A stretch of 60,000 bases of DNA from Polytrichum commune (taxonomy: Eukaryota > Streptophyta > Polytrichopsida > Polytrichales > Polytrichaceae). The position numbers and the translations under genes are program-made. The stretch covers positions 50,919,554 to 50,979,553 of the forward strand of contig OX485803.1 in NCBI GenBank assembly GCA_950295325.1, read 5' to 3'. The notes beneath the pieces were generated by a model. The model made no database searches. It saw only the letters and a program-made list of their open reading frames with translations, and was not told where the DNA came from. Each line of letters opens with the position of its first letter. The stretch's first letter is position 1. Shown here piece after piece: positions 23,838-34,815 of this stretch.

Positions 23838-24345
23838 AAGTGGACCGAGAAAGTACTCCGGTATCTTAAAACCATTGTTTTCCTGGTCAAATGCCTCAAA
23901 GTAGTAGCAAAATGTTGTTTAAATTGAAAATATTTTCATGGTAACCTTTATTTTTGTGTGAAGTACTCAAATGTAGAACATCAAGATGAGATCATCAAAA
24001 CTTATCATCAAAAGTAAATGGTTAAATATAGTTTTGGACAAAAGTCTCATGACCTTAACTTGATGTTTTTTCTCATAATCCTTGAATTCATTATACACTT
24101 GAGGTCATCATCAAATTATTTTGTAGAAATTCATCAATTCAATGTAACTTTATCATATTTTAAACATTTTTTTGACAATTACTTGTTCAATATGACCACT
24201 TGCACACCCACTTGCACCATCTTCTAGAATATGTAGATTTTTTTGGAGATTTTGTTTTTTCGACATAAATTGCTTGGCTTCATGAATCAATATATTATTT
24301 AAATGTTTATGATCTTTAGTTTTAAATGTTTATGATTTTTACTTA
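23838..24345 (+). repeat. Direct repeat A (pair with 25945-26590)
   Basis: Shares ordered blocks with copy B, for example AAAGTAGTAGCAAA, GTTGTTTAAATTG, TCATGACCTTAA, CATAATCCTTGAATT, ATTACTTGTTCAATAT and ACTTGCACCATCTT. The two copies are in the same orientation about 2.1 kb apart. They could be the ends of a decayed LTR-type or other element, but no TG...CA ends, primer-binding site or coding domain was recognised. Confidence 0.6.
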
Positions 24346-25944
24346 CACTTGATCTCCAACCCGGAGGGTGCACCTTAGTATATAACACGTGCGAGTATAT
24401 GTGAGTGCACAAAAGGGGTAATAATTTTAACTTTTGGTACTATGTATACATATGCTACACAAATTATAACTCGTAGTTATATACATGATGTATGGAGGAC
24501 CTTTAGAAAATATACAACATTTGTAGCTCTATGGTAGGGTCACTTATTAAGGCTCATTTATCTGGAAGTTTGGAGGAGGATGGGGGGGGGCAACACATGG
24601 TAAAATGAACAAAAGTTGTACCCTGTCAGTTTAGATGCACAAGTAGCCACATTTCCTAGTTATATAACTCAAAAAAATAATAATGATTCATATTAAAGTT
24701 ACTAATAAGGTGGGTCATGATGCTTTCATAAATATATTTGCAAAGTACATAATTACATCCATAGAAGTATTTTCTAAAGCTTGTAGAATCTACTACCATA
24801 ATTGTCAGTTTTCAGAAAGTGAGGGTGAAGTAGACCTTAAGAAAATGTATTTTGCTTCGACTTTGTGGTACACTAACATGCAATATGATCTTGCCAAATG
24901 CTTACACCATACACACAAATCATAACAAATTTTGAAATGAAATAGGTTTTAAATCAAAATTACCACCTAGGATCTCCTTCATACGTATCTCTATAATAGT
25001 AATGAGGCACAAATTTTGTACTATGTTTGGTTTCAAACCCATTGAAGGGCTTCATGGTCTCGAAATGACAATTTGTATAGGATTGAGCCTACTTCCCTTA
25101 CTGCATATGATAATTGAATCACAATGGAAGGGCATACCACTTTTCTTGTTCACTTTACCATGCTTTGGCCCAAGGAGTGTGATTATGATCAGACATGGAT
25201 CCATGAATCCAATTCACAAGGCTGTGACAAGAAAAATTATAGTGTTGGAGAAGACAATTCAGACATGTGCAAGGATGTTTTCATAGAGATGAAATTGTTG
25301 CAATCGCAGGCTGAACATCATTTACATGAAGATGTAGATTTGCAAAGCAAGCTAAACATGCCTTGGATGTTCTAAGTGATAGTCAAGAAAATGTTGGACT
25401 TGCCCTTTCAATCTCATGTAAAGTTCATTGTCGCTTGTGTAGAGGTAGGGGAGTCTAGAATCTCAAGTACACTTATTAGTCAATTGAATGGCAATACAAC
25501 TTTATCTAAAGATGGATTGGCTTGGATTAAGGTTGCCACCTTATATTTGAAGCCTAACCTCCTTGCCGTTGCAAATTTGTAGGATGTGTAAAACATTTGG
25601 TAATTGTTGGGTGTGGTATAGAGATCCAATTGACTTGATGGACCATCCATCAAATATGGAGATTGGTTTTATGTCGGTAACAATAAGTGGAGCTATGATC
25701 TTATAGATCATTTGATGATAGATTTAGAAACAATAATTTCATTAGGTTTTATAACTTATATTGTAGGCTTAGATGCTTATGAGTTACATCCGGGGATGAA
25801 AAAGTCTTCAACGACTTTATTAATGAATGCTATGGTTTTACATCATACATTTGATAGGGGTTCATTATATTCCATAGTATATTTGTATACTTATGCTAAT
25901 GACTATATATGAATGTAATTTTTTTACTTATTCATATTGTCATG

Positions 25945-26590
25945 GTGCAAGCATGATCAAGTGTACCAAAAAAATATTATAATATACTAAAACCACAATT
26001 TCTTTGCTCAAACACCTAAAAGTAGTAGCAAAGTGTTGTTTAAATTGGAATTTCTTTCATAGCAACCTCTAATGTTGTGTTAAATATTCAAATATAGAAT
26101 ATCAAGATGACATTATAAAAAATTATCATTAAAAGTGATGCTCAAAGCAAATGGCTACTCTAGTTTTAGATGTAAAATTCATGACCTTAAATATTTTAGA
26201 GTTGGATTTTTCCCATAATCCTTGAATTTGTTTAAAATTGAGGGCATTGTTATAGAATTTGGTATATATATTCATTTTTATATTCATTTTTATATTCATT
26301 TTCATTTTCATTTTTATATTCATTTTCATTTTCATTTTCATTTTCATTTTTTTCATTTTTTCATTTTTCATTTTTTCATTTGTTTATATTTGTTTATATT
26401 TGTTTATATATTTATATATTTATATCATATTTAAACAGAAAATAAACAATTACTTGTTCAATATCACCTACTTGCGCACCACTTGCACCATCTTTTTAAA
26501 TATGTAGACTTTTGTTGAAAACATTTTTGTGAACATAATTTTCTTGTCTTTGTAGATCAATTTGTTTTTTAGTTGTTAATGATTTTGTTC
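25945..26590 (+). repeat. Direct repeat B with internal minisatellite
   Basis: Counterpart of 23838-24345. It is longer because a TATTCATTTTCATTTT-type minisatellite (about 26272-26420) has expanded inside it. The minisatellite generates low-complexity Phe/Ile/His open frames on both strands that should not be read as genes. Confidence 0.6.
26272..26420. repeat. ATTTTC/TATTCA minisatellite
   Basis: Degenerate tandem units built from ATTTTCATTTTTATATTC and then TTTATATTTG. Purely low complexity. Confidence 0.85.
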
Positions 26591-27489
26591 TTCACAAAAT
26601 TCAAAGTTAGTGTGTAGTTTTGAATCACTTTCGCTTAAACCTATGCAAGCTTCAAGAGTTATCCACTTGACCATGCTTGCACCTGTCACTTGTACTTTTA
26701 TAATTGAAATTGTACATGCATTGCTTGATTTTACAAATAAAATAAAATAAATCAAAATATGTATGTGGAATTTTAGAGTATGTTGCGAATGCACGTGTGT
26801 TTTTGGTTTTCAATGAAAGATGCAACCCTTGAGGATCTCTAGCGTCTATATTAGTACAGAATAAAATGCTTGGAGCACATGTAGGTAGATATGATGGAGC
26901 AAATGCAATTTGTCCTTTATGAATAGTCACAAGCACCCAAGTTGTGAACAAAGTGATACCCCTCACTCAATCACTTGTATAAAATGTCGACATTATGTGT
27001 CTTCCAATCTTGTAGATTTGATAGTGGTAACTCACATATGCATACAATCTACGATATTGCATGGAATTCGATATATTTTTAGTAATATACATTATGATAT
27101 AATTAAGAAATTATATATTGGATGAGCATATGTTGAACAAATTAAAAAATGATATATTAAGCCAAATTGATTGATTCAACCACCAACTTTGTACTAGCCC
27201 ACATGGCAGATTTCAAGCCCACCATAAATCAGGCCCGGCCCTCAACCACTTAAGTCAAAGAGTGTGGAGTCACATTATATATATATAATTTAAAATTAAA
27301 ATTAAAATTATATATATATATCTCCATACCAACATGCTAGGTTTACATTGTAAGCAACATGGTGGCTAGTTATGGAGTATGTAGAATTCCAACAATTTTA
27401 GTTTGCTTAGAGCAACATTGAAGTCACCAATTCTATTTGTCAATTCTAATTGGAAACCACTTGGGTAAGTGTCACTAACACTCAATGCA

Positions 27490-27830
27490 AACCTGCTAAT
27501 TAGCAACCACCCAGGTAGTGTTACTAACATTATTTGTCATTCCTTGGTAAGAAAAAAATTGGGCATTATAGATATACAATGATGGAATTACTATGACTTA
27601 CTAAGTAGTTTTTCATCCAAGTTTCAATCACCTATGACAATATTTCATCACGGAAATGTTAGGATGCAAAATATATCAAACTAAAAGTGGATGAAGTAAA
27701 CATGGATAAACTAAAAGTGAGTTGGGATGCCAATACTTGTAAACTTATTCATGAGAAGTGTCATTAGAAAAGTTACCACATTGACATAAAATACCATATG
27801 ACACTAAATACAATATTTAGTGTAGTGGAG
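27490..27830 (-). mobile_element. Unclassified MITE-like repeat, copy at 27.7 kb
   Basis: The reverse complement of about 27690-27830 matches 57185-57310. Shared blocks include ACTAAATATTGTATTTAGTG, GTCATATGGTATT, AACTTTTCTA, AATAAGTTTACAAGTATTG and CATCCCAACTCACTTTT. One end carries the palindromic core ACTAAAT...ATTTAGT. Superfamily and exact ends are not determined. Confidence 0.6.
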
Positions 27831-27839
27831 ATGCAGACA

Positions 27840-28440
27840 AAGCTACGGCAACCATCTGTACTGATGGACCAGAAGCACCGACGAAGTTCCTCTTCCTTGC
27901 CATTCCGCAATCTAGCATGTCGTTTTTACACAATACTGAATCTACGTGACATGTATTATATGTGGGTGTGAGAGAGATCATCCTGCTGCAGCTGAATACT
28001 ACTTGCATCATCCAATTCTCAATTATCGTTAACCCAACACGGAGAAAAATAAAATAATAATAAAAATTGTGTTGGTTGAGCAACAGTGGTTGCAACATAA
28101 CTGGTCATCAACACTGGAGTACTTTCCCATGCGAGATGCTCAGGGGCTGCATCCGAATGGAAGTGTGAGAAAACTCCACCATGTTCGAAGATTTCAAGAA
28201 CCATCCGGGTATCAGCCACTGTTCACCACATTGCAGACACCCGGCTGGAGACGACGAAGTTATAGACTCGGATTGAGCCCATTGGAGTCTAATTCTGTGT
28301 GTGTTTCTGTTCATGTTCCTTAACCTCTACGATACTCTTGGGGAAGGAGGGGACTAGTTGAGATGTGTGCAAAGCTATGGCTTCCGTTGATTTTAAATTC
28401 GGCACACCTGTCCTGATGGGCCCGAAGCAATGACGAAATT
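27840..28440 (-). pseudogene. TPD1-like relic 2
   Basis: The - strand reading keeps pieces of the TPD1 C-terminus, including SIRMQPLSISHGK (compare SIQLQPLSISYGN in the neighbouring intact gene). On the + strand, CGAGATGCTCAGGGGCTG and GAATGGAAGTGT are shared with 28877-28912. Upstream conserved cysteines and frame are lost. Its 3' flank (27950-28015) also resembles the flank of the intact gene near 28790-28835, so the duplication included non-coding DNA. A similar 3' flank recurs at 28372-28450. Confidence 0.75.
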
Positions 28441-28853
28441 CTTCTTCATCGCCGCTCCTCAATCTAAAATTGTTGGAATTCGAAGAGTCTGAGGTAGCTC
28501 AAAAACTGAAAGGTGTCACGTGATCTTAAGCATTCAAGATGAGTAGATGAAAACCAAGTGATTGGTGTTCCAGTATCTTGACCCGAAGCGTCGAGAGACT
28601 ACAAGGCCAATTTACATATCAAATGAAGAGGCTCGGGAGTGAGAGGAAGGTCATCAACTTATGTGACTACCTTCTCTATGGTTGGGAGGAGAACCTCTCT
28701 CAAACTTCCCTGTCTATCTCAATTTCTAACAAGTATTTCTTCTATACACAACTCTGAATGTAGCTTATAAATTTATATAGATATAGATATATGTGGGCGA
28801 TCATCCTACCGCACCTGAGTACTAGTACTTGCATTTGGTTGCAACATAATTGG

Positions 28854-29423
28854 TCATCGGCACAGGACGTTCCCATACGAGATGCTCAGGGGCTGGAGCT
28901 GAATGGAAGTGTAGGTAAAGCCTATGATATCCATCGGTTTCAAGGGCCTCCCATTGTTCACCAGACACACACCCGGGTGGATGCGCCGAAATGCACTCGG
29001 GTTGATGAACACGCCGGACGAGAACATGCCGCAGCTCACATGGACGTTGCTGATCTTGCATCTTGGGTTGGAACACGTGTCTATGATCTGCACTGCATAT
29101 GTTGGCTCGCCGTTCGCTCCGTAACCCAGGAAGCCTTGGCTTAGACTGACGTCACGCAAATTGCAACTAGTTAGTGTAGAAGACAAGTTCTTGACTAGAT
29201 CTGATGAAACGCCACCCTGCAGATCATCCGGCGCTGTGAGGTTCTTCGTGTGTGCCTTCAACATCTTGCGACCACCAAGATTTGAGCTGAGATTATCTTC
29301 CTCAAGGTTGAAGGCGGCAGCAGTGAGCGAATGGATTGTGAGGATGCAAAGCATTGATGGAGCTATGAGTAGCCATATCGACTGCATCTTCACATTCTGC
29401 AGCAAGCTAATAAAAGTCTTCAT
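28854..29423 (-). CDS. TPD1-like secreted protein 1
   Basis: Single-exon gene of 189 codons; ATG at 29421-29423, stop TGA at 28854-28856. The N-terminus has a hydrophobic signal-peptide-like stretch ending near SLTAAA, then a variable charged linker. The C-terminal TPD1 domain has six cysteines: SCNLRDVSLSQG, IIDTCSNPRCKISNVHVSCG, CLVNNGRPL and the final VLCR. The conserved FRR..PG..CLVN motif is present. TPD1 is the secreted ligand of the EMS1/EXS receptor kinase that sets tapetum fate in anthers; relatives act in other tissues. Whether this copy binds EMS1 is unknown. An internal Met at residue 12 could also start a good signal peptide. The gene lies between decayed paralogues and has an intact paralogue about 2 kb away. 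Confidence 0.85.
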   Translation of the reverse strand: MKTFISLLQNVKMQSIWLLIAPSMLCILTIHSLTAAAFNLEEDNLSSNLGGRKMLKAHTKNLTAPDDLQGGVSSDLVKNLSSTLTSCNLRDVSLSQGFLGYGANGEPTYAVQIIDTCSNPRCKISNVHVSCGMFSSGVFINPSAFRRIHPGVCLVNNGRPLKPMDIIGFTYTSIQLQPLSISYGNVLCR

Positions 29424-29530
29424 CAAGGATTAGGCTCAGTCCAGAGTACTCCAAATCCTTGCAGGCTCAGTACTACCAATGAGGATATGATGGAGAAATA
29501 TTACTCTGGAGGATGCAGGTGATCATCAGA

Positions 29531-29541
29531 CCATATATAGC
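29531..29541 (-). promoter_or_regulatory. TATA-like box of TPD1-like gene 1
   Basis: On the - strand GCTATATATGG lies about 110 bp upstream of the ATG at 29423, a plausible distance for a plant core promoter. The call rests only on sequence and position. Confidence 0.5.
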
Positions 29542-30690
29542 GATCACAAAGCGTGGGTGACGGATTCCTAACCCCTAATTGTTTCCATGTGCAGGGTTTG
29601 CGCTTTCGATGTTGGTAGTGCGCTGGCCATAAAAGTTAGTTACTATCTCCTATTGTCGTTATAAAGTGCTATTCCAGCCCTACGCTGATGCCAGCATCAT
29701 CGATCTACACAAAAAGGTTCGTGTACCTCAACCTCCAAGGCGACATGATCATGTACAGGTCAGCTGGCGAGGTCGAGAGATCACCACAGCCAGCAGACCC
29801 AACAGACTCGATCGACCGACTAATGGAAGATGATGCATTGCAACGCGACACGTTGCGGGCGAGTGATATACTTTGCCGATGAGGCTTATCCACTGTAAGT
29901 ACATATACCTAAGAGGAATATCCAGGAAGATAAACAAAGTTCCAGATTTTTGCAAGGTATTGTCGGGCGGATAGAGTCTACAAAATGGAAAGATCAAACC
30001 AATGAGTGCAACTTGATGATGGTACCTGCTGGCATATACCTCGTGCAAACATCTTCGTTTGGCGCACACTAGACTCAACCTCCAATTATCAACTGTCCTA
30101 AAGTGCACCATCACTTTTACTTGGTGGGTTGAGCGCCATGCGCATCAACCTCGAAGGAAACTTTATAAACCTTTGCAAACTCTGAAAACTGAAGCCAATC
30201 GAATTGAAACGTGCTCACCTAATTCACTTGCAGTCAGTGTCGACCACTGCTGCCAAGTACATCATTTCGGCTATGGAACCACTTCTGTAATGAATGGTAA
30301 CTACTTGAAATCAGCTTGAACGACAAAAGTACACACCTGGTCATTATTCAGTTCAGTCCATGAGAGTAACTGAACGCTTTTATTAACAAGTTCGTTATGC
30401 AGTATGAATGTTCACCCTGGATTGAGAAGCCAAGTTATAACCACCCTCCAGATGCTAGAAATGTATCCACCCCATAGCTTAATTCCAACGCACATACCGT
30501 GTTGCATTAGCTCTAGCAGAATGATTTATACGCCATCCACAAAGTGATCACATACAAACCATACGTAAACCCTAAACCCTCACCCAAGAACATGCAATCG
30601 ATGTCCCGCTGGTGTGTATTGGAATGGAGCACTTTATTCAAACATGATACCTTCACCCCGTCTGAAATTGTCCAATATGTAATACTTACC
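29542..30690. other. Intergenic region between TPD1 copies
   Basis: No gene recognised. Short frames at 29688-29893, 29749-30114 and 30059-30319 overlap on opposite strands and resemble nothing known. This is probably upstream DNA of TPD1-like gene 1 and downstream DNA of relic 3. Confidence 0.5.
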
Positions 30691-30925
30691 GAGATTGTCT
30701 AGGTAATCATATACATACTGGCCGTACATGCAAAGATGATGGTCTCCCAGGGGCTTAGGGGCAACATATCGTGACCAGACAGTCATTTGGGTTTGCACGA
30801 CGAAGACTAAATAGTTGTGGATCGATCGGGAGTAACCCTGAAGCTGAACATGCAGCCATAGTTGACGAAAATGTTTCCAATCTGGCATGCTGCAGGGTTT
30901 GAACAAGAATTCCGATGCAGCACAA
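30690..30925 (-). pseudogene. TPD1-like relic 3
   Basis: On the + strand this aligns block by block with 31150-31330 of the intact gene: AGGGGCTTAGGGGCAAC versus AGGGGCTCAGGGGCAAC, then ACCAGACAGTCATT, GGGTTT(G/A)CACGACGAA and TCTGGCATGCTG versus TCTGACATGCTG. Several indels destroy the frame, and the N-terminal half is absent. It lies just downstream of TPD1-like gene 2 (in that gene's orientation), consistent with a tandem duplication that decayed. Confidence 0.8.
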
Positions 30926-31089
30926 ACCCAAAACCCAAAACCCTGAACCGTAAACAATGATCCAAGAATATAGTGATGTCCCACCGGTGGCATATATGGG
31001 AAATGAGCACTTTATTCATCAAACATGGTTACATGTGCCAGCTTCAACCGGGCCGTCTCCATGAGAGGAGATGAAAGTTCCCACTATTC

Positions 31090-31797
31090 TTACTGTGAAT
31101 TACGACACCGGACATTGCCTGAGGAGACTGTCATGGGAATCATGTAAATACTGGAGTACGTAAAGGATAAAGTATTCGAGGGGCTCAGGGGCAACCCATC
31201 ATTGACCAGACAGTCATTGGGGTTTACACGACGAAAGACATGTGGATCCAGCGGAGACCCGGAAGAGAACATGCCACAGCTGACATGAATGTTGCTGATC
31301 TGACATGCTGGGTCTAAGCAAGAATTTTGAATCTGCACATTGAAGAACGGCAGGCCAGCATAAGGTTGTTCGGGATGCTGGATTAGGTCAATGTCACGGA
31401 GACTGCAGTCCCCAGCTCCAGCAGCAACAAATTTAATGTCGATGGCCGAAGTAGTGTCATTAGCATTCTTCTCCACCATAAACTTGCGGCTCCGAATTCC
31501 GCGTGAAGTTATCCTCGAAATATTATTCTTCTCCAGAGTTCCGGTATCTGCAACAGTCCAACGATTGACATGAATTTTCACAACTGTAGGTGCAGGTAAT
31601 TCCGGTACTGGCAGGTTTATGGTTTCCTCCTGCAGCTCTGCGGCTCCTGTGAGTGCATGGATTGCGAAGACGATGAGGAAACTCCGGAAAGCCCTCATCA
31701 TCAAATCCCAATGTGGCGCAGACCCAATGATGGCCGATCCTTGCAAATCGGATCGACCACTAACGATGAAGAGGATCAACAGGACCAACCACTCCAT
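31090..31797 (-). CDS. TPD1-like secreted protein 2
   Basis: Single-exon gene, 235 codons from ATG 31797; an in-frame ATG at 31701 gives 203 codons. The shorter start opens with MMRAFRSFLIVFAIHALTG, a classic signal peptide, while the longer start also has a hydrophobic N-terminus (MEWLVLLILFIVSG), so the true start is undecided. A long variable linker (about residues 55-130) precedes the TPD1 domain: GDCSLRDIDLIQHPEQPYAG, VQIQNSCLDPACQISNIH, VSCGMFSSG, FRRVNPNDCLVNDGLPL, FTYSSIYMIPMTVSSGN and VRCRN. The six conserved cysteines are present. It is much diverged from TPD1-like gene 1 outside the domain, so the intact pair is older than the decayed fragments beside it. Confidence 0.85.
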   Translation of the reverse strand: MEWLVLLILFIVSGRSDLQGSAIIGSAPHWDLMMRAFRSFLIVFAIHALTGAAELQEETINLPVPELPAPTVVKIHVNRWTVADTGTLEKNNISRITSRGIRSRKFMVEKNANDTTSAIDIKFVAAGAGDCSLRDIDLIQHPEQPYAGLPFFNVQIQNSCLDPACQISNIHVSCGMFSSGSPLDPHVFRRVNPNDCLVNDGLPLSPSNTLSFTYSSIYMIPMTVSSGNVRCRNSQ

Positions 31798-34700
31798 GAT
31801 CGCTAGCTGATTCTACCTGATGTCTTCGGGATACAAGAGGCTTGGTTACAGGATGCAGCGATCCTGGACCAACACTTTAAATGATTCCATGAAGGATACA
31901 CATTGTCCGAAATGCACTTCAAATGACTCTTTGCCGTTGCTTCACTTCAAGGGTACGTCCAAATGTCTATCCTACCTCTATAGGGTAGAGTGCTGCACAG
32001 GGACCCATCTCTCTCTACCCTCTGCTTCTTGGGGTTGGTGACGTAGGTCGCTTGACCTACGTTCAAACCCCCTGAACAGAGTGGAGACATGAGACGGTTT
32101 GCATAGGTCTCCAAGCTGTGTAGGCCACCCTGCTTTAGTTAGGTTTTTGCATGTGATCTAAAGGATGGGTTAACCCTAAGGATTGGAGACTCTTCCAAAC
32201 CTTCATGTTTTGTTTAAGGTTCTTGCAAGGGATCTTAGACGGTTACCCCACCTGTTTTAGTTTTAGAGACTAGAATGAACAATTATAAGAAGGTGACGAG
32301 TAAGGAGGCAGGCCTAGGGGAAGATTAGAAGGTTGCAGAGGGCGGAAGCCAAAGAGCGGCGGGTGGAGAGCAAAAGAATGGGGTCCACTCTGCAGCACTT
32401 GTCCGGTCCCTTCACCAACAAGCACCGGTTTATTTTCAATTGGATCGTACTTCGCTCTTCTGGATCATCACAGGACCATCACCATTAACCCATCGCCGCA
32501 TTCAAGCAGTAGCTTGTGACGATCCATGTCAATCCCCTGCTGGAAAGGCAAAGATCAGCTAATTCTGAGCTCTGACTTATCTACTTCTGGTACGTCAATC
32601 CACAATATCTTCAACCAACTAATCGATTCAATCCAGAGCATAAGTGTCCAGATCAGTATCTTACTTTTGAGGGAGTTTTGATTGCATTCCAAGCTTCCTA
32701 AATGCAATCCGGTGCGTAAGCAAAGCTTATGATTTCATGATCCCCTTGACATGTGGCCGTTGATCCAGAAGCTTGCAGGGCGCCAGGTGTAATCCAGTTG
32801 AATAACGATTGATGATTGTTGGAGAATCTCCACTTGAGATTCCAATATGTTCTTGGCGTTGTCTCACTGACATGTCAATCCAGGCCTCCTAGGTCTTTAT
32901 TCCAATTCTCAACTTTATGGTCTTAAATATGGTCAAGTATGATGCGAAAGCATCTGCAGCTTTAAGATGCTTCAGTAGCTCCCAATAGAGTTCTTACTTC
33001 TAACCCCTACATGTACTTACAGATAGTTGCCACCCCAGGTCTCAGCTATATCAATGTCCAGGTTGTTCTCACCAGGAGAGAACTCTCGCCATGCAGTTTA
33101 TCAATTGTGGCAGCAAAGAACACATGATTGGCAGCAAAGAGCTCATTCAGGTCCGAAATGGCATGTCGTATTTTCAGGGGTTTCGGTCAACTTGTATTGT
33201 AATTATCCACCATGCATCTACAGTTCTGAACTTCAGGTGTGGTCTATTTTGAGTATATTCTTGATCCGGAATTAAACAGAAGCATTGTGACACATCAAGC
33301 CGGGTCACCTAAGTGCAGGATATTTCATGTATGATGAGAAATAATGTCCCATGATAATTTGTAACTGTTTCAACTAATTTCAGTTTTCTTCAGAAATGTC
33401 AAAACAACTCGATTCATCCGCAGCTGAACAACTCATGAATATTGCAACAGAGTTCTCTGACAGCCTGGAGATAAGATTCGTGTGCACCAATACATGCAGA
33501 GGCCAAACAAATGCTGATCACTGCCACATGTTTTCCCCCTCAGATAGGAATTTTACAATAAAGGATCATGCCACAGTACCTATGTATTCTTGTGAGACTA
33601 TTCCAGAGATGCCCGAACCAGGATTTCAGAAAGCTCCTTCCCACATCCAAAAAGAACAGAAATCGCTTAGGCAAGCCACAAGTTAACAGACATTCAGTGC
33701 ACTGCCACACCAATTTGGAATTGTTCCAGAGACATATACGTGAAACCCACCAACAGGACTCACTCTGCGATGGACTTCATAAAATGAAATGACAAGAGAA
33801 ATTGTAGAGTTCAGAGATTGTAGACAACGAGACAAACAATCTCACAAGATCTGAAGACACATCAAAACCTCATGGAATGAGCAAGGCCTTGGGGATGGGT
33901 CATATCCACGGGATGCATTCAAGCACATCAATAACTGCCACATGGACAAAGAATCTGCATTTCAAATCTCAGGATCTACAGAAACACATGTAGAGCGAGA
34001 ACCTGGGTGTCAATGATGATAACATCAAGTCATCAAAGGGATATTTTTCCTTCTTTGTGGAAGGATAAGGGTGAAAACCGCCCTGGACTAGTGTCTCTTA
34101 TGTACTACTTGTGATTCAATCTAATCTGAATGTCCTGCAGTCCAGTTGAGGACACTTACACCCTTGAGGCTTGAAGTCCTACTTGTCTTGTTTGATACTC
34201 ATACTGAATTGCATGCGTCTTAGACATGGTTACCACCCTGCTCCAGTTTAACCTGGTTTTCCCAGTAAAAGTCATTCTGCAGTGTGGTACCACTGAAACC
34301 TGCCAGGCCTGGCACTCAACACCCCCAGTGTACTGGCTCACTATTCCTCAATCCCTCATTTTTTCCTCACCCTGGACTTTCTGTCCTCCCCAGCCCAGCC
34401 GGTCATTTCAGGAGGAGCAAACTTGTAGGAGGTTCCAGATAGGGCCAACGCAGAACCAGGCGATTTTTGTATCGGAGGAGACCCGGACAATCACATCTGT
34501 GCAGCATACTGAGTACCCGCATCAGTCAGTGCCACACTTTGCACTCTGTAGACAAGAATCTTGACTACAACGTCCGGTTTTCAGCCTCAACCCATGGCAT
34601 GCCAGGATGTGAGATACCACCCACCCACATGGGCTGCGAGGGGGAAAAAAGAATTGTTCGGGCCGTAAATTGCATTGAGACATGGTACAATGGTTAATAA

Positions 34701-34815
34701 GTTCCATTAATTACTACCTCCATGGTGGTCGGGCTTCCATCATCCAGAACCTTTCCATTTAAGGGAGTTCTTTGTCTCTGCAAAACGTATCAGAAACCAA
34801 AAGTTTAAAATGAAG
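31798..34815. other. Intergenic region between TPD1 cluster and IPCS
   Basis: No gene recognised with confidence. A 96-codon frame at 33396-33686 (+) begins at an ATG (MSKQLDSSAAEQLMN) just after an AG-rich acceptor-like site and could be an exon or chance. Frames at 34226-34697 have no known domain. GC content is somewhat higher than in the flanking deserts. Confidence 0.45.

Larger units (their letters stand above)
23135..27420. other. AT-rich repeat region without recognised genes
   Basis: Short open frames at 24683-24925, 25002-25582 and 25712-25912 resemble no family I know and are interrupted by stops. They may be remains of one mobile element lying between the direct repeats at about 23838-24345 and 25945-26590. 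A 9-base G run lies at 24582-24590. A TA-rich near-palindrome with AAAATT units lies at about 27275-27321. Confidence 0.45.

Noticed and set aside
26129-26507. Open frames with Phe-Ile-His or Lys-Met repeats
   Set aside because: They are produced by the ATTTTC minisatellite and have no protein-like complexity.
23838-26590. Interpretation as an LTR retrotransposon
   Set aside because: No gag-pol domain, primer-binding site, polypurine tract or clear TG...CA ends could be seen, so only a direct repeat pair is reported.
29161-29433. + strand open frames over the TPD1-like genes (also 28924-29124 and 31619-31810)
   Set aside because: Antisense shadows of the TPD1-like coding sequences.
31940-32110. 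Possible tRNA-like segment around GACGTAGGTCGCTTGACCTACGTTCAAACCCC
   Set aside because: There is a short hairpin and a T-loop-like GTTCAAA, but no acceptor stem, D arm or anticodon arm could be folded by eye.
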